A DNA stretch of 64,000 nt from Oscillospiraceae bacterium (GCA_020025545.1 JAHHRX010000003.1:1-64000), one strand, 5' to 3'. Counted from the first letter of the stretch, positions 24,603-34,152 are shown. Program-made: numbers and translations. Notes: generated by a model from the letters alone, not told the origin.

Positions 24603-25649
24603 TTACTGTGGTGCGCGGTTGAGCTTTGCAAACATATCGCCAAACACGGCATCCCGGTAGAGGTACTTGCATATGCGCATCACATGACGGCTGGGGTCCA
24701 GCTTCCAGCAGCAGTCATCTGTCAGCCAGGGAGTAGGCTCCAGGCTGGTGGGGCACCAGGTCGGATTGATCATGTAAGCAACTGTGGAAATATCCCAGAT
24801 AATTCTGGAAGGTGCCACAGCGGTGGTGGTCGTAGGAACGCCGGCATCGCCGTAGTCGTCCAGGCCCCTGCAGTAGGTCTTGTTGAACAGGCGGAGCCAG
24901 TTAATGCCCATTTTCTGATTCAGCTGGCTGGTAACGATCTCAGTCAGGTAAGTACCGACGCAGGTCTTGCCCTTCAGATTGGTTTCCAGTTCGGGAGCAG
25001 TAGTGGTCAGGTTGGATGCAACCGTCATGCAGGGAACCAGAACCAGGGGAACGCCGCTGTCCAGGATGGTACGGGAGGCCAGCAAGTCTTGACCCAGGTT
25101 AAATTCAATGGCATTAGGCCAGTCCAGAGGCTGACCAGCGAGCCAGACCACTACGATCTTCTTGATGATAGAGGGGTCCATCAGAATTGCAGATGCAATA
25201 TTGGTGATTTCACCGATGGCAATAACATACAGGGGGCCTTCGCTCTCATGTGCCCGGCGGACCAGATCCCTTGCAGCATCGCTCTCAACGGGCACATCCT
25301 TTTCGGACATGTATCTACGGGAACCGCGGAAAACCTTTCCGGCGGGGTCAATCTTCAGCAGCGAGAAAAGGTGGAGAATCTCCTGATAGCTCTGCTCCAG
25401 GCCCTCCTCGATGACGGAGGTCATAGGCAGGACAGTCTCACCCATGACATTGGCCAGGAAGGTGGAGGAGAAGGGTGCTGCATAAACAGCCTCAACATCC
25501 AGCTTTTCAGGGGACATCATTGCGTAGGCAATGGCAAACTGATCGTCCACCTCGTTATATGTATCTGAGTCGATTACGACATGAACCTTCCCGGTGGGAG
25601 GTGCAAGGCGCATCTTACGTTCTTCTTCGGTTAAAATAGGAAATTTCAT
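24603..25649 (-). CDS. Inosine-uridine-preferring nucleoside hydrolase family protein
   Basis: Predicted calcium-dependent N-ribohydrolase (IUNH fold) of 348 aa. The N-terminal metal site reads DSDTYNEVDDQFA. The classical family motif is DTDxGxDD, so this member carries the longer N-E variant found in a distinct subfamily. Other features: YVIAIGEITNIASAI, VVVWLAGQ with the conserved GG-like turn replaced, EFNLGQDLLASR and VPLVLVPCMTVAS. A C-terminal Asp usually completes the metal site; the candidate is in ISTVAYMINP. The start was chosen at the ATG preceded by AGGAAG. It probably cleaves the glycosidic bond of the compound brought in by the adjacent ABC transporter. Confidence 0.87.
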   Translation of the reverse strand: MKFPILTEEERKMRLAPPTGKVHVVIDSDTYNEVDDQFAIAYAMMSPEKLDVEAVYAAPFSSTFLANVMGETVLPMTSVIEEGLEQSYQEILHLFSLLKIDPAGKVFRGSRRYMSEKDVPVESDAARDLVRRAHESEGPLYVIAIGEITNIASAILMDPSIIKKIVVVWLAGQPLDWPNAIEFNLGQDLLASRTILDSGVPLVLVPCMTVASNLTTTAPELETNLKGKTCVGTYLTEIVTSQLNQKMGINWLRLFNKTYCRGLDDYGDAGVPTTTTAVAPSRIIWDISTVAYMINPTWCPTSLEPTPWLTDDCCWKLDPSRHVMRICKYLYRDAVFGDMFAKLNRAPQ

Positions 25650-25668
25650 AATAAATACTTCCTTTCGT

Positions 25669-26634
25669 TTATCCGCGTGCGGCAAGCCGCACGTTTTTTC
25701 TGGCAGCCAGCCTGTTGCTGACGCGTTCTGTATTCTGAGCAAAAATCATGACAAGCAGTAGGAATGCACCCAAAACAACATCCTGGAATGTATCCGGCAT
25801 ACCAATTGCGATCAGGCCGATGAAGATGATATTCAGGCTGAACTGGCTGACGAAAATACCAATCGTCAGGGTGCAGGTCTGCTGGAATACCATGGCCAGC
25901 ATAATACTGATCAGGGGTTTAAAAACAATTGCAACACTTCCGAGGCCTGTCTGAGCGCCGACGGAGCCGGACTGACTCAGAGTGAGGATTGCGGAAATGG
26001 CAATGAAAATTGCGCCGTAAATAAAGGATTTGAACTTAACGAGATTTGTCATGATGCCTGCGTTCCCGGCTACCACTTCGTTGCTGCCGACAGCACGCAT
26101 ATGGTAGCTGAACTTGGTATGATTGGCAATGAAATAGAAAATCAGGGCAGACAACACAAAAATAATCACGATATAAGGGGAAGCTCCGAGAAAAGCATGC
26201 TTGGTGTCAATCTGTACGAAACCGAACCGTCCCGCCATCATCTTTCCAACAACTTCAAAAATCATGGTCAGGCCCATTGTCAGGACGAGAGAAGGGATCC
26301 GCAGGAACCAGTTCAGCAGGCCGGTAACCGCTGCAGTAATGAAGCTTGCAGCAAATGCGCCCAAAATCATTCCAGGTAAACCGTACTTGGATGCTAACAG
26401 GCCTCCCACAACGCCGCTGACGATAACACGGGAACCGATTGTAAAATCGAAGATGCCGCAGATATTGCCGTATGCTACAGCGTAAGCAGTGATTGTTGGA
26501 ATGATGGATTGTAAAAAGATCGTATACACACAGTTCCAGTTGCTGAATCTCTCAAAACTGATACACAGGAAAAAGCAGTAAATGATGACAGGCAGCAACA
26601 GCGTCTTTGCGGTATTTATCAAGAATTTTTTCAT
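25669..26634 (-). CDS. CUT2-type ABC transporter permease, first of two
   Basis: Inner-membrane permease of the RbsC/BPD_transp_2 family, 321 aa with about eight to nine hydrophobic segments. The conserved cytosolic loop that contacts the ATPase is HMRAVGSNEVVAGNAGI. The N-terminal GNICGIFDFTIGSRVIVSGVVGG corresponds to the family's substrate-pathway helix. It lies after the binding-protein gene and 19 nt before the hydrolase, separated from the second permease. Two non-identical permeases with one ATPase suggest a heterodimeric channel. Its distance from the other subunits and the hairpin in front of it suggest lower expression than the binding protein. Confidence 0.88.
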   Translation of the reverse strand: MKKFLINTAKTLLLPVIIYCFFLCISFERFSNWNCVYTIFLQSIIPTITAYAVAYGNICGIFDFTIGSRVIVSGVVGGLLASKYGLPGMILGAFAASFITAAVTGLLNWFLRIPSLVLTMGLTMIFEVVGKMMAGRFGFVQIDTKHAFLGASPYIVIIFVLSALIFYFIANHTKFSYHMRAVGSNEVVAGNAGIMTNLVKFKSFIYGAIFIAISAILTLSQSGSVGAQTGLGSVAIVFKPLISIMLAMVFQQTCTLTIGIFVSQFSLNIIFIGLIAIGMPDTFQDVVLGAFLLLVMIFAQNTERVSNRLAARKNVRLAARG

Positions 26635-26692
26635 ATCTGACCATACCTTTTTGATTCATTTCTCTAATACGAACATTCTGAGATTTAAAATT

Positions 26693-26720
26693 CCGTGCAG
26701 GCAGGGATCTGCCTGCACGG
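26693..26720 (-). terminator. Stable hairpin after the binding-protein gene (partial terminator or mRNA stabiliser)
   Basis: A perfect 12-bp stem CCGTGCAGGCAG/CTGCCTGCACGG with a 4-nt loop. The minus-strand 3' flank is AATTTTAAATC rather than a clean T run. It sits between the binding-protein stop and the next permease, where such hairpins commonly protect the upstream message. Confidence 0.7.
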
Positions 26721-26754
26721 TCTTATTTGTGTTTCTAAACTTCAGGGATGCAAA

Positions 26755-27909
26755 TTATTTGCTGTGACGGGCTACGACATCAGCCACAGAGAAGGTATCC
26801 AGCAGCTTGTAGATGTAGTCTTCGTTGATGTCCTTGTTGTAGAACTTGATCATGAGCTTTCTGATTTCTTCCTCGTTGTAAATGGTGGTGTCGCCCAGGA
26901 AGTACTTGTTGTAATCAGCAGCCTCTTCAGCGGAGGTCAGCTCCAGGTAAGGCGTGATGATAACGGAGGGGCCATCTTCCTTGATGGGAGTGCCGATAAC
27001 CTTGTTGACCAGGATAACTGCAGACATCATGGGGTCGATCTGCTGCTGTCCACCGTAAGAAACATGGAAAGAACCATCCTTCAGGTAATCGCCCATGGTA
27101 GCATCGAAGTCGATACGGCCAACGGTGACCTTGCCGGCCTTGCCGTGGTCAGCCAGAGCCTTCTCAATAGTGGGCAGAGCGCCGGGGCAGTAAGTACCCA
27201 GCAGCAGGATGCCGTCCATCTCAGGATAAGCAGCGATGTAGCTTTCGATGGTCTTGGTCATATCGGTCTCAACGGTGATGCCGTAGGTGGTGTTCAGCAG
27301 ATTGATACCAGCTTCCTTTACGCCCTTTGCTGCGCCTTTATCACGCAGGTCAGAGGAAGTATCTCCCTTTGCAATGTTGATGCAGCACAGGTTCTTAACG
27401 CCCATCTGAGCCATCTTCTTGACGATGTTGGAAGCGCACTGCTCGTCATCCTCGTTGCAGCTGCCTGCGAACCACTTGGAATCGTAAACCTGCTTGCGGA
27501 TGTTGTCATCGCTGATGGTTCTGAACATGGTTGCCCAGTAAACACCGGCTTCGGCGCACATTGCGTCGACAGTGGGGAGCATAGAGTCAGCGGCAGGCAT
27601 GAACAGGATGCCGTCGACGTTACGGCTGATCAGCTCAGAAATGTTGTTGATCAGGGTATCAGCGGTCAGGTCAGTCTTAACAGTGATCAGTTCACCGCCG
27701 GCAGCTTCAACTGCAGCCTTAACGCTCTTGTGAATGGAAATCCAGGTTGGGTCGGTGCTTGCAGTATCCCAGGGGAAACCGATCTTGAATGCAGCAGGTG
27801 CATCGCCGGAGGGCTTCTTGTCGGGATCCTTCTTGTCAGAGTTGGAGCAGCCAGCCAGCAGGCCGAATGCCATAACCGCTACCAGAAGCAGTGCCAGAAA
27901 TTTTTTCAT
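26755..27909 (-). CDS. Substrate-binding lipoprotein of the island ABC transporter
   Basis: A periplasmic-binding-protein-like lipoprotein of 384 aa. The signal peptide ends in lipobox LLAGC at residue about 21, so the mature protein is anchored to the outer face of the membrane. A Peripla_BP_4 fold with two lobes follows: FKIGFPWDTASTDPTWISIHKSVK at the start, ISRNVDGILFMPAAD, then CINIAKGDTSSDLRDKG and a GRIDFDATMGDYLKDG second-lobe segment. It belongs to the RbsB/CUT2 group that binds pentoses, hexoses, nucleosides or autoinducers. Aromatic residues in both lobes fit a ring-shaped ligand, but the ligand is not known. A strong hairpin follows the gene. Confidence 0.9.
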   Translation of the reverse strand: MKKFLALLLVAVMAFGLLAGCSNSDKKDPDKKPSGDAPAAFKIGFPWDTASTDPTWISIHKSVKAAVEAAGGELITVKTDLTADTLINNISELISRNVDGILFMPAADSMLPTVDAMCAEAGVYWATMFRTISDDNIRKQVYDSKWFAGSCNEDDEQCASNIVKKMAQMGVKNLCCINIAKGDTSSDLRDKGAAKGVKEAGINLLNTTYGITVETDMTKTIESYIAAYPEMDGILLLGTYCPGALPTIEKALADHGKAGKVTVGRIDFDATMGDYLKDGSFHVSYGGQQQIDPMMSAVILVNKVIGTPIKEDGPSVIITPYLELTSAEEAADYNKYFLGDTTIYNEEEIRKLMIKFYNKDINEDYIYKLLDTFSVADVVARHSK

Positions 27910-27962
27910 TGTTTACTCCTCCTTAAAATTTTTCACAGGGATTGTACCTGTAAAGTACAGAA

Positions 27963-28949
27963 TCACTTAATCACAGCTGCATTCTTGCGGTCAAAGCTCA
28001 ATGCAACAGCGATTACCAGAATTGCGCCCTGGACAACCTGCTGGATCAGTCCGTCGATGCCGGCAAGGGACATGCCGCTCTTCAGAACTGCCATGGCCAG
28101 ACTGCCGATTACAGCGGCACGGAACCGAACGGTCCAGCCACCTGTCAGAGGCATGCCACCGAACAGGACTGCCAGAAGGACATCAAATTCCAGTGCATTG
28201 CCGGTGTTGGAAGATGCGGTGCAAGCACGGATCAGAGTAAAGAATCCGACCAATCCGCTCAGCAGGCCGCAGAGGGTAAATGCCAGCAGGCGAACACTTT
28301 CAACCTTTACCCCGGACTGTCTGGCTGCTTCCTTGGACGCACCGACTGCGCGGCAGTGCTTGCCGAATGAACAGCGTTCAAAGGTGAAATACAGGATTAC
28401 CATGGTTATAACAGCGACGGTAACCTTAATCCAGTCTTTATCGAAGTAACGCATCTGAATCGGCACTCCGACAGATCCGTTGAGGAACCAGGTTGTGAGT
28501 CCTCTGACTACAAAGGACATGGCCAGGGTTCCGATAAAGGACTCGACGCGGAGTCTTGCAATTGTGAAGCCGTTCAGCAGTCCGATTGCAATACCGGAAA
28601 GAACAGCCACCGGGAGAATCAGCCACAGGCTGATCTTGGAAGCAAATGCACCCATTGCAGCAGAGAATCCGACAATGGCACCTACTGACAAGTCAAGCTC
28701 TCCGATGGAAAGCACGAATGTGTAGACCATGGAAATCATGCCGATTGTGAAGAAGTTATTGAAAATATTCATAAGGTTGCGCTTACCCAGCAGCAACCCC
28801 TCTGACAGAATTTCAAACAGCACCACAACCAGAATCAATCCGATAAAGGAAATGTTATTCATCAGCAAAGCCTGAACTTTGCGTCCGTCAGGCCGCAGTC
28901 TTCTTTTTTCTTTCATTATTTGCGCACACCTTTCAGACCATTTTTTCAA
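27963..28949 (-). CDS. CUT2-type ABC transporter permease, second of two
   Basis: An RbsC-family permease of 328 aa. Hydrophobic segments start near residue 30. The conserved GELDLSVGAIVGFSAAMGA lies in the first third, the ATPase-contact loop reads HCRAVGASKEAARQSGV, and LLAVLFGGMPLTGGW near the end is the family's GG motif. It overlaps the ATPase gene by 17 nt, so these two subunits are made together. It is not closely identical to the other permease in the operon, which supports a heteromeric channel rather than a recent duplication. Confidence 0.9.
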   Translation of the reverse strand: MKKWSERCAQIMKEKRRLRPDGRKVQALLMNNISFIGLILVVVLFEILSEGLLLGKRNLMNIFNNFFTIGMISMVYTFVLSIGELDLSVGAIVGFSAAMGAFASKISLWLILPVAVLSGIAIGLLNGFTIARLRVESFIGTLAMSFVVRGLTTWFLNGSVGVPIQMRYFDKDWIKVTVAVITMVILYFTFERCSFGKHCRAVGASKEAARQSGVKVESVRLLAFTLCGLLSGLVGFFTLIRACTASSNTGNALEFDVLLAVLFGGMPLTGGWTVRFRAAVIGSLAMAVLKSGMSLAGIDGLIQQVVQGAILVIAVALSFDRKNAAVIK

Positions 28950-30432
28950 TCAGTTTTGATTCCGTGAGGCCGTCTCTGCGGTAGAACTCGCCGGAAATCT
29001 TGCCGTCCTTCAGAAGGATGATTCTGTCGGACATACCGATCAGTTCCTGAAGTTCTTCCGAAATCAGGACGATGGATTTACCTTCATTTTTCAGTTGCTC
29101 AATCAGCTGATAAATTGCTGCTTTTGTACCGACGTCAATTCCTCGGGTCGGGCAGTCGAGAATCAGAATATCCGTGCCCTTGCCCAGCCACTTGGCCAAT
29201 ACAACTTTCTGCTTGTTTCCGCCGCTGAGGGTGTTGCAGAAAGTTGCGACGGAATCCGCCTTGACCTCCATACGCCGGGCCCAAACTTCCGCATGCTTTT
29301 TTTGCTTCTTGTTGGAAATGGGTCCGTGTTTTGTCAGGTCCTTCAGCGACGGGAGACAGATATTGTCCCGGACGCTGCAGATTGGCATCATGGATTCTGT
29401 GTCACGGTTCTTGGAGACATATCCGATGCCGTGCTTCACAGCCCAGGCGGCATCTCTTACTTTTTCGGTGCCGTCCTTGAGGACTTCACCGGCAGAAGGC
29501 CTGACCAGTCCGTAAAGCACCTTGCCGAGTTCATGCATTCCGCAGTCGCTGAGGCCTCCGATGCCGAGGATCTCGCTCTGGTGCAGCTGCACGGTTGCAT
29601 TCTGCAGCATGCCGGATGTTACATTCTTTGCTTCCAGAACAACCTTGGGATTGATTTCCTCGCCCATATCTTCCCGGTAGTAGTGGCCGGAAAGCTCACG
29701 GCCGATCATCAGCTGACGGATGGTATCTGCGGAAAACTCTTCTTTTTTCAGGTTTCCGGTCAGAACGCCGTCACGGAGGATTGTCAGGGAATCGCACTTG
29801 TCCATGATCTCATCGATATCGTGAGAAATGAAAATAACAGAACCGCCCTCGTCTCGCACCTTATTCATCAGGCGGTACAGAATTTCACGGCCGGAAACGG
29901 ACAATGCAGTAGTGGTTTCGTCAACCACCCAGATTTTCGGTTTTACATACAGCGCCCGGGCCAGTTCGACCAGTTTACGGTCCTCAAAGGACAGCGTGTC
30001 GATCATGGCTGCAGGGTTTATATCGGTTACGCCGATGTCTTCCAGCGCTTTCTTGGCTGCCTGGTTCATTTTCCGGACATTCAGGATGCCGTGCTGGACA
30101 AACATTGCTTCTTTACCAAAGAAAATATTGGCTGCAATAGAAATCCTGCTGATGGTGCCCTGTTCCTGCACAACCATACTGACTCCCTTGCTCATGGCAT
30201 CAACGGTATCTGCGGGAGAATATTCCTGACCATTTAGGTACATAACACCGCTGTCCCATTTCTGCATACCTGCTGCAATTGACGAGAATGTGGATTTACC
30301 CGAGCCGTTCTCTCCAACCAGTCCTCTAATTTCTCCGGCGGGAATGGAAATGTCAAAATTCACAAGTGCATGAATCGGGCCGAAGCTTTTACAAATTCCC
30401 TTTGCGCAGAAAAGGCTGTTCTCATTTTGCAT
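28933..30432 (-). CDS. Sugar ABC transporter ATP-binding protein (two nucleotide-binding domains)
   Basis: A 499-aa RbsA/MglA-type ATPase with tandem ABC domains. First domain (about residues 10-240): Walker A GENGSGKST, signature region DTLSFEDRKL (a divergent LSGGQ), Walker B IWVVDETTTAL and HDIDE switch His. Second domain (about 265-495): the degenerate P-loop GLSDCGMHELG normal for this family, true signature LSGGNKQK and Walker B ILILDCPTRGIDVG. Here Cys precedes Pro where most members have Glu (DEPTRG). The site may be altered or rely on the first domain. It is the first gene of the transport operon, followed by an overlapping permease. Confidence 0.9.
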   Translation of the reverse strand: MQNENSLFCAKGICKSFGPIHALVNFDISIPAGEIRGLVGENGSGKSTFSSIAAGMQKWDSGVMYLNGQEYSPADTVDAMSKGVSMVVQEQGTISRISIAANIFFGKEAMFVQHGILNVRKMNQAAKKALEDIGVTDINPAAMIDTLSFEDRKLVELARALYVKPKIWVVDETTTALSVSGREILYRLMNKVRDEGGSVIFISHDIDEIMDKCDSLTILRDGVLTGNLKKEEFSADTIRQLMIGRELSGHYYREDMGEEINPKVVLEAKNVTSGMLQNATVQLHQSEILGIGGLSDCGMHELGKVLYGLVRPSAGEVLKDGTEKVRDAAWAVKHGIGYVSKNRDTESMMPICSVRDNICLPSLKDLTKHGPISNKKQKKHAEVWARRMEVKADSVATFCNTLSGGNKQKVVLAKWLGKGTDILILDCPTRGIDVGTKAAIYQLIEQLKNEGKSIVLISEELQELIGMSDRIILLKDGKISGEFYRRDGLTESKLIEKMV

Positions 30433-30477
30433 ATTTCTTGCCTCCTGTCATTGTTCCGCTGACCTCTTCTGCCTATT

Positions 30478-30506
30478 ATTATAGGGGAGAAAATAAGAAA
30501 CACATA
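30478..30506 (-). promoter_or_regulatory. Probable promoter of the ABC/hydrolase operon
   Basis: On the minus strand a perfect TATAAT sits about 45 nt before the ATPase start. The -35 position reads TATGTG, a poor match. A weak -35 fits activation by the adjacent AraC-type regulator. Confidence 0.45.
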
Positions 30507-30541
30507 CACCACAATCTTCATTTTTTGTTGAATTTTTGAGC

Positions 30542-30576
30542 ATAAAAACAACCACACGCCAAAAAGTTGTGTGGTT
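30542..30576 (-). terminator. Terminator after the sensor-kinase gene
   Basis: On the minus strand an AACCACAC/GTGTGGTT stem is followed by GTTTTTAT. It separates the regulator/kinase transcript from the transport operon. Confidence 0.75.
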
Positions 30577-30591
30577 ATTTATGCATTATGA

Positions 30592-32319
30592 CTAAATTTC
30601 AGGATTAGCCGGGAGATGCAGCGTAATTGCTGTACCTTTATTGGGCTCACTGGCAATAGACATGGCATCGTCATTTCCGAAGAAATAATACAGTCTTTTC
30701 CGGATGTTGGACAGGCCGATTTTATTGCCTCGCTCGTCCGGTGTTCTGCTTTCCCGCAGCACATTCTGCAGGCGTTCCTCGTCCATGCCAAGGCCGTTAT
30801 CCATTACGCAGAGGTCAATTCCGTCCTCGGTTCTCGAAATTTTGATGGTCAGCCGGCCGGAGAGCTGGCCGGTTTCTTCATCGATTAGGCCGTGGAACAG
30901 AGCATTTTCCACCAGTGGCTGGATCATGTTCTTAGGAATCATCTGCTGCTTCAGCTCATCATCCACATCCCATACCACTTCCAAATCGCCGCCGTACATG
31001 AATTTCTCGATTGTCAGATACTGACCGATTACACCCATTTCCTCTTCGATGGTGTCGGTCACCTGAATGTCGTTCATCCGCAGGCGGTCTCGGATAATGG
31101 CCGTCAGCGCCGTATTGACCTTTACAATGTCCTCACAGCGACCCCTCCTGGCCAGATAATTTATGCTGTTGATGGTGTTGCAGATAAAATGCGGGTCGAT
31201 CTGGCTGACCAGGAGGCTGAATTTTGCCTGCTGGGCCTTTTTTTCCTTTTCTGCAATCACCCGGATGCTGTGGCGAAGGTCATCGATCATCTTATTGTAG
31301 GAGGTTTCCAGCAGCCCGATCTCATCGTCCCGGTCCACATCCACATTGCTGTCCAGGTTTCCCTTGGCCGCATGGTCCATGACCTGGGACAGCCGGATAA
31401 TCGGCTTCAGCATGGTCTCAATGCTTTTGGAAACCGCCACCAGCGTCAGCAGCAGACATACTGCGATTGCCGCAAGAATTGCCATTATGTAGGGGACCAG
31501 CATTTTTAATATGGTTTTGTTGGAAACAAATGAGACAACGCTCCACACATTGTTGGCTGAGTTGACCGTGCTCAGAACGCCTCCGGCGCTTCTCATACGC
31601 TCCTCCTTGTTTATGCTGTCGGGTTCGCTCAGCAGCGGCAAATATTTTTCATTTCCCACGCTGTAGAAAATGCTTCTGTCCTTGTTGCGCAACGCAAAGC
31701 AGTCTGCATTGCTGCCGCCGATCAGCGTAGAATCGTAGATAATATCATTCAATGAAAGGAATACAACAAAGGTACACCACCGGTTATTCTGGTAGAATGT
31801 ACGGACATAGGCAACGGTATAGTAATTAACGGAATTTATCTGCACCTGATATACCGGGGAAACCGTCCGGTTAAACCGGTCCTTTTCGATGCCCCGGTAC
31901 CAATCAGACTCCAAAAGTTCCCTGTCCTCCCCGCAGATACGGTTCAGGGAATCCAGTGATGGTACATCGCTGATTTCCATAGCTACGGCTCTGACCACGC
32001 CTTCATAGCTGGTCAAATTATTAAGGGCCAGTGTAGCAATATTTTGGGTTACACTGTCCGGATGGTCAAAATAATTCTGGATTTCCGCATTGTGGGATAC
32101 GGATAACGCCAAATTTTCAATATAGCTGTCGGTCATTTTAAGCAGGTTTTCCAGCTGCTTAATGATTTCCCGGTTATTGTTTTCGGAATCCGTTATGGTA
32201 GCTTGGAGTTCTCTCGGTGCAAATACCGCCGTTGCCACGGTTGTTGCCAAAACCAGCATCAAAACACCTATCAGGGCAAAACGTGCAAACACCTGTTTTT
32301 TAAGGGATTTATGCTTCAT
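30592..32319 (-). CDS. YesM-type sensor histidine kinase
   Basis: A two-pass membrane kinase of 575 aa that likely senses an extracellular ligand or the loaded binding protein. TM1 lies at about residues 12-33 and TM2 at about 275-300. The region between is a dCache-like outer domain of about 240 residues. HAMP follows TM2 (IIRLSQVMDHAAKGNLDSNV). The phosphorylated His is in the His_kinase motif SQIDPHFICNTINSINYL, and the HATPase N box and G boxes are LVENALFHG, MDNGLGM and KIGLSNIRKRL. Its start overlaps the response-regulator gene by 11 nt. Such pairs commonly control the neighbouring carbohydrate operon in Firmicutes. Confidence 0.92.
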   Translation of the reverse strand: MKHKSLKKQVFARFALIGVLMLVLATTVATAVFAPRELQATITDSENNNREIIKQLENLLKMTDSYIENLALSVSHNAEIQNYFDHPDSVTQNIATLALNNLTSYEGVVRAVAMEISDVPSLDSLNRICGEDRELLESDWYRGIEKDRFNRTVSPVYQVQINSVNYYTVAYVRTFYQNNRWCTFVVFLSLNDIIYDSTLIGGSNADCFALRNKDRSIFYSVGNEKYLPLLSEPDSINKEERMRSAGGVLSTVNSANNVWSVVSFVSNKTILKMLVPYIMAILAAIAVCLLLTLVAVSKSIETMLKPIIRLSQVMDHAAKGNLDSNVDVDRDDEIGLLETSYNKMIDDLRHSIRVIAEKEKKAQQAKFSLLVSQIDPHFICNTINSINYLARRGRCEDIVKVNTALTAIIRDRLRMNDIQVTDTIEEEMGVIGQYLTIEKFMYGGDLEVVWDVDDELKQQMIPKNMIQPLVENALFHGLIDEETGQLSGRLTIKISRTEDGIDLCVMDNGLGMDEERLQNVLRESRTPDERGNKIGLSNIRKRLYYFFGNDDAMSIASEPNKGTAITLHLPANPEI

Positions 32320-33877
32320 TTTTCAGATGCCCTCTTTTCCTGTATTCAGCCGGATAAACACCGACTTTTTTATAAAATACCTGACTGAAATACTGGCTTG
32401 ACTGATATCCAGTCGCCTCGCAGATCTCATAGATCTTCATATAGTCTGATTCCAGAAGTTTTTTTGCTTTTTCAATGCGGACATCCGTAATATAATTTTT
32501 CAGTGTAACCCCGGTTTCCTGCTTAAACATTGCGCAAAGATACCCCACACTTAAGTGCAATTGGTCCGCTATCTTTTTCAGCGACAGATCCGGATCCGAA
32601 TAATTTTCGTTAATGAAGGCAATGGCGTCATTTACCGGTCTGGAGTATCCCATGCTGCTGTCTTTCTGCTGTAATTCCAGCAATTTGGAAAACTTAGCTT
32701 TCATCCATTTTCGGATGGATGCGGCATCCATCCACTCTCCCCAGTTTTGATCCGGGCTCAGGTCCACATCCACGTTTTCTCCCGTACCGAAGCTTTTGGT
32801 GGAATTGCAAAGAAGATAATAGAGGTCCTGAGAAACCATGCACAGCTGGCGCTGTCTCTGGTTCCGGCAGATTTCGTCATAGATCTGATCCAGGGCAGCA
32901 TTGATTTCCTCCGCATCCTCATTTTTGAAGGCCTGCACCACCGGCTGAATGTCAATCGTGCTGTTTTCCTGTCTTGCTGCGATTTCCCGCTTCAGGGCAA
33001 TGGGCTCTTCGGCTATATGGAAATATTTTTTACCCAGCAGAAAATCGTCATTGCGCAAAATGCTCTTGAGTTCATAAAAGGTCATGCTCTGCTCCGATGC
33101 GTAAACAGTAAAACTATAGCCGGACTCCGCTTCCAGTGCTTTCCTGGCCGAGCCTGCCATCTGATAAATCCAGGACTGCATGCTTGCCACGGAAACATTA
33201 TCAGTAGATAAGCATGCCAGGGTTCTCTGCTTCGGCAGGACGCTGGCAGCCACCAGCTCCATCTGTCCATAATCCTGCCGGCGAATCACTTCTGCCATTG
33301 CGCTGCCGGAAACTTTCCGGAAATCCGACACCATTTCGCCACTGAGCATGATCGGTTCATCCTGTTCAAACAGCAGGAAAAAGTAGCTGCCGGACAGCAG
33401 CAGTTTTTCCTCCGGGCTTTCCGTTGCTTCCCTGGACCAGAAAAAAGATTCCACGCATTTATCCGTCAGCATGATCTGGTACTGATTTTTCTGGCGGACG
33501 GTTTTTGCGATTTTTTCCAGCACGTTGGTCAGGCTGGCCTGATTGATTTCACTTTTGACGAGATAATCAGTAATACCCTGCTGAATTGCAGACCGGGCAT
33601 ACCCGAAATCTTCAAAGGCGGTCAGCAGGATCAACTGCACATCGGGGTTCAGCTTCCGCAGACGGCCGATCAGCTCAATACCGTCCATAAACGGCATCTT
33701 CACATCCGTAAAAACAACCTGCGGGTGGTATGTTTCATATTTTATCAGTGCCTGAGAACCGTTAAATGCGGTAGCTACAATCTCAAATCCCAGATCATTC
33801 CAGTTTACCAGCGTGCTAAGGTCCTCAATGGCAAACCTTTCATCATCCACAATCATAACGGAAATTTTCTTATCCAA
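32309..33877 (-). CDS. YesN-type response regulator with AraC DNA-binding domain
   Basis: A cytosolic transcription regulator of 522 aa. The receiver domain covers about residues 1-125, with MIVDDERFAIEDL, the phospho-acceptor Asp in VVFTDVKMPFMDG, LTAF and the conserved Lys in YLVKSEI. A long variable middle domain (about 130-405) probably mediates dimer contacts. The AraC/XylS helix-turn-helix pair is at about 415-520 (SLKKIADQLHLSVGYLCAMFKQETG, YQSSQYFSQVFYKKVGVYPAEYRK). It is expected to bind phosphorylated near the weak promoter before the ABC genes and possibly before the divergent kinase. Confidence 0.92.
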   Translation of the reverse strand: MDKKISVMIVDDERFAIEDLSTLVNWNDLGFEIVATAFNGSQALIKYETYHPQVVFTDVKMPFMDGIELIGRLRKLNPDVQLILLTAFEDFGYARSAIQQGITDYLVKSEINQASLTNVLEKIAKTVRQKNQYQIMLTDKCVESFFWSREATESPEEKLLLSGSYFFLLFEQDEPIMLSGEMVSDFRKVSGSAMAEVIRRQDYGQMELVAASVLPKQRTLACLSTDNVSVASMQSWIYQMAGSARKALEAESGYSFTVYASEQSMTFYELKSILRNDDFLLGKKYFHIAEEPIALKREIAARQENSTIDIQPVVQAFKNEDAEEINAALDQIYDEICRNQRQRQLCMVSQDLYYLLCNSTKSFGTGENVDVDLSPDQNWGEWMDAASIRKWMKAKFSKLLELQQKDSSMGYSRPVNDAIAFINENYSDPDLSLKKIADQLHLSVGYLCAMFKQETGVTLKNYITDVRIEKAKKLLESDYMKIYEICEATGYQSSQYFSQVFYKKVGVYPAEYRKRGHLKNEA

Positions 33878-33948
33878 GAATGTACCCCTTTCCAGACTTT
33901 GGTTACTTTATACACGTTGTTATCCATTTTCGTCTTCTTTTTAGCCAA

Positions 33949-33978
33949 AGTATACCACAGCAAAGTTCTCTCTGTCAA
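33949..33978 (-). promoter_or_regulatory. Promoter for the two-component regulator genes
   Basis: On the minus strand consensus TTGACA, an 18-bp spacer and TATACT, about 70 nt before the regulator start. Confidence 0.72.
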
Positions 33979-34152
33979 ATAGCGCCCCTGGTCGACATTT
34001 GATCACACCCACCATCAGGGAACAAAAAATATTTGCCTGAAACGAAAAACTGTTGAAAACGCCCTCTTTGGGTCTGGGCAATTCTCGCAGAAAATTTAGC
34101 AGCTTGTAAATATGCATATACTGACTCCGGATTTTTTATAGAGTTTGTATAG

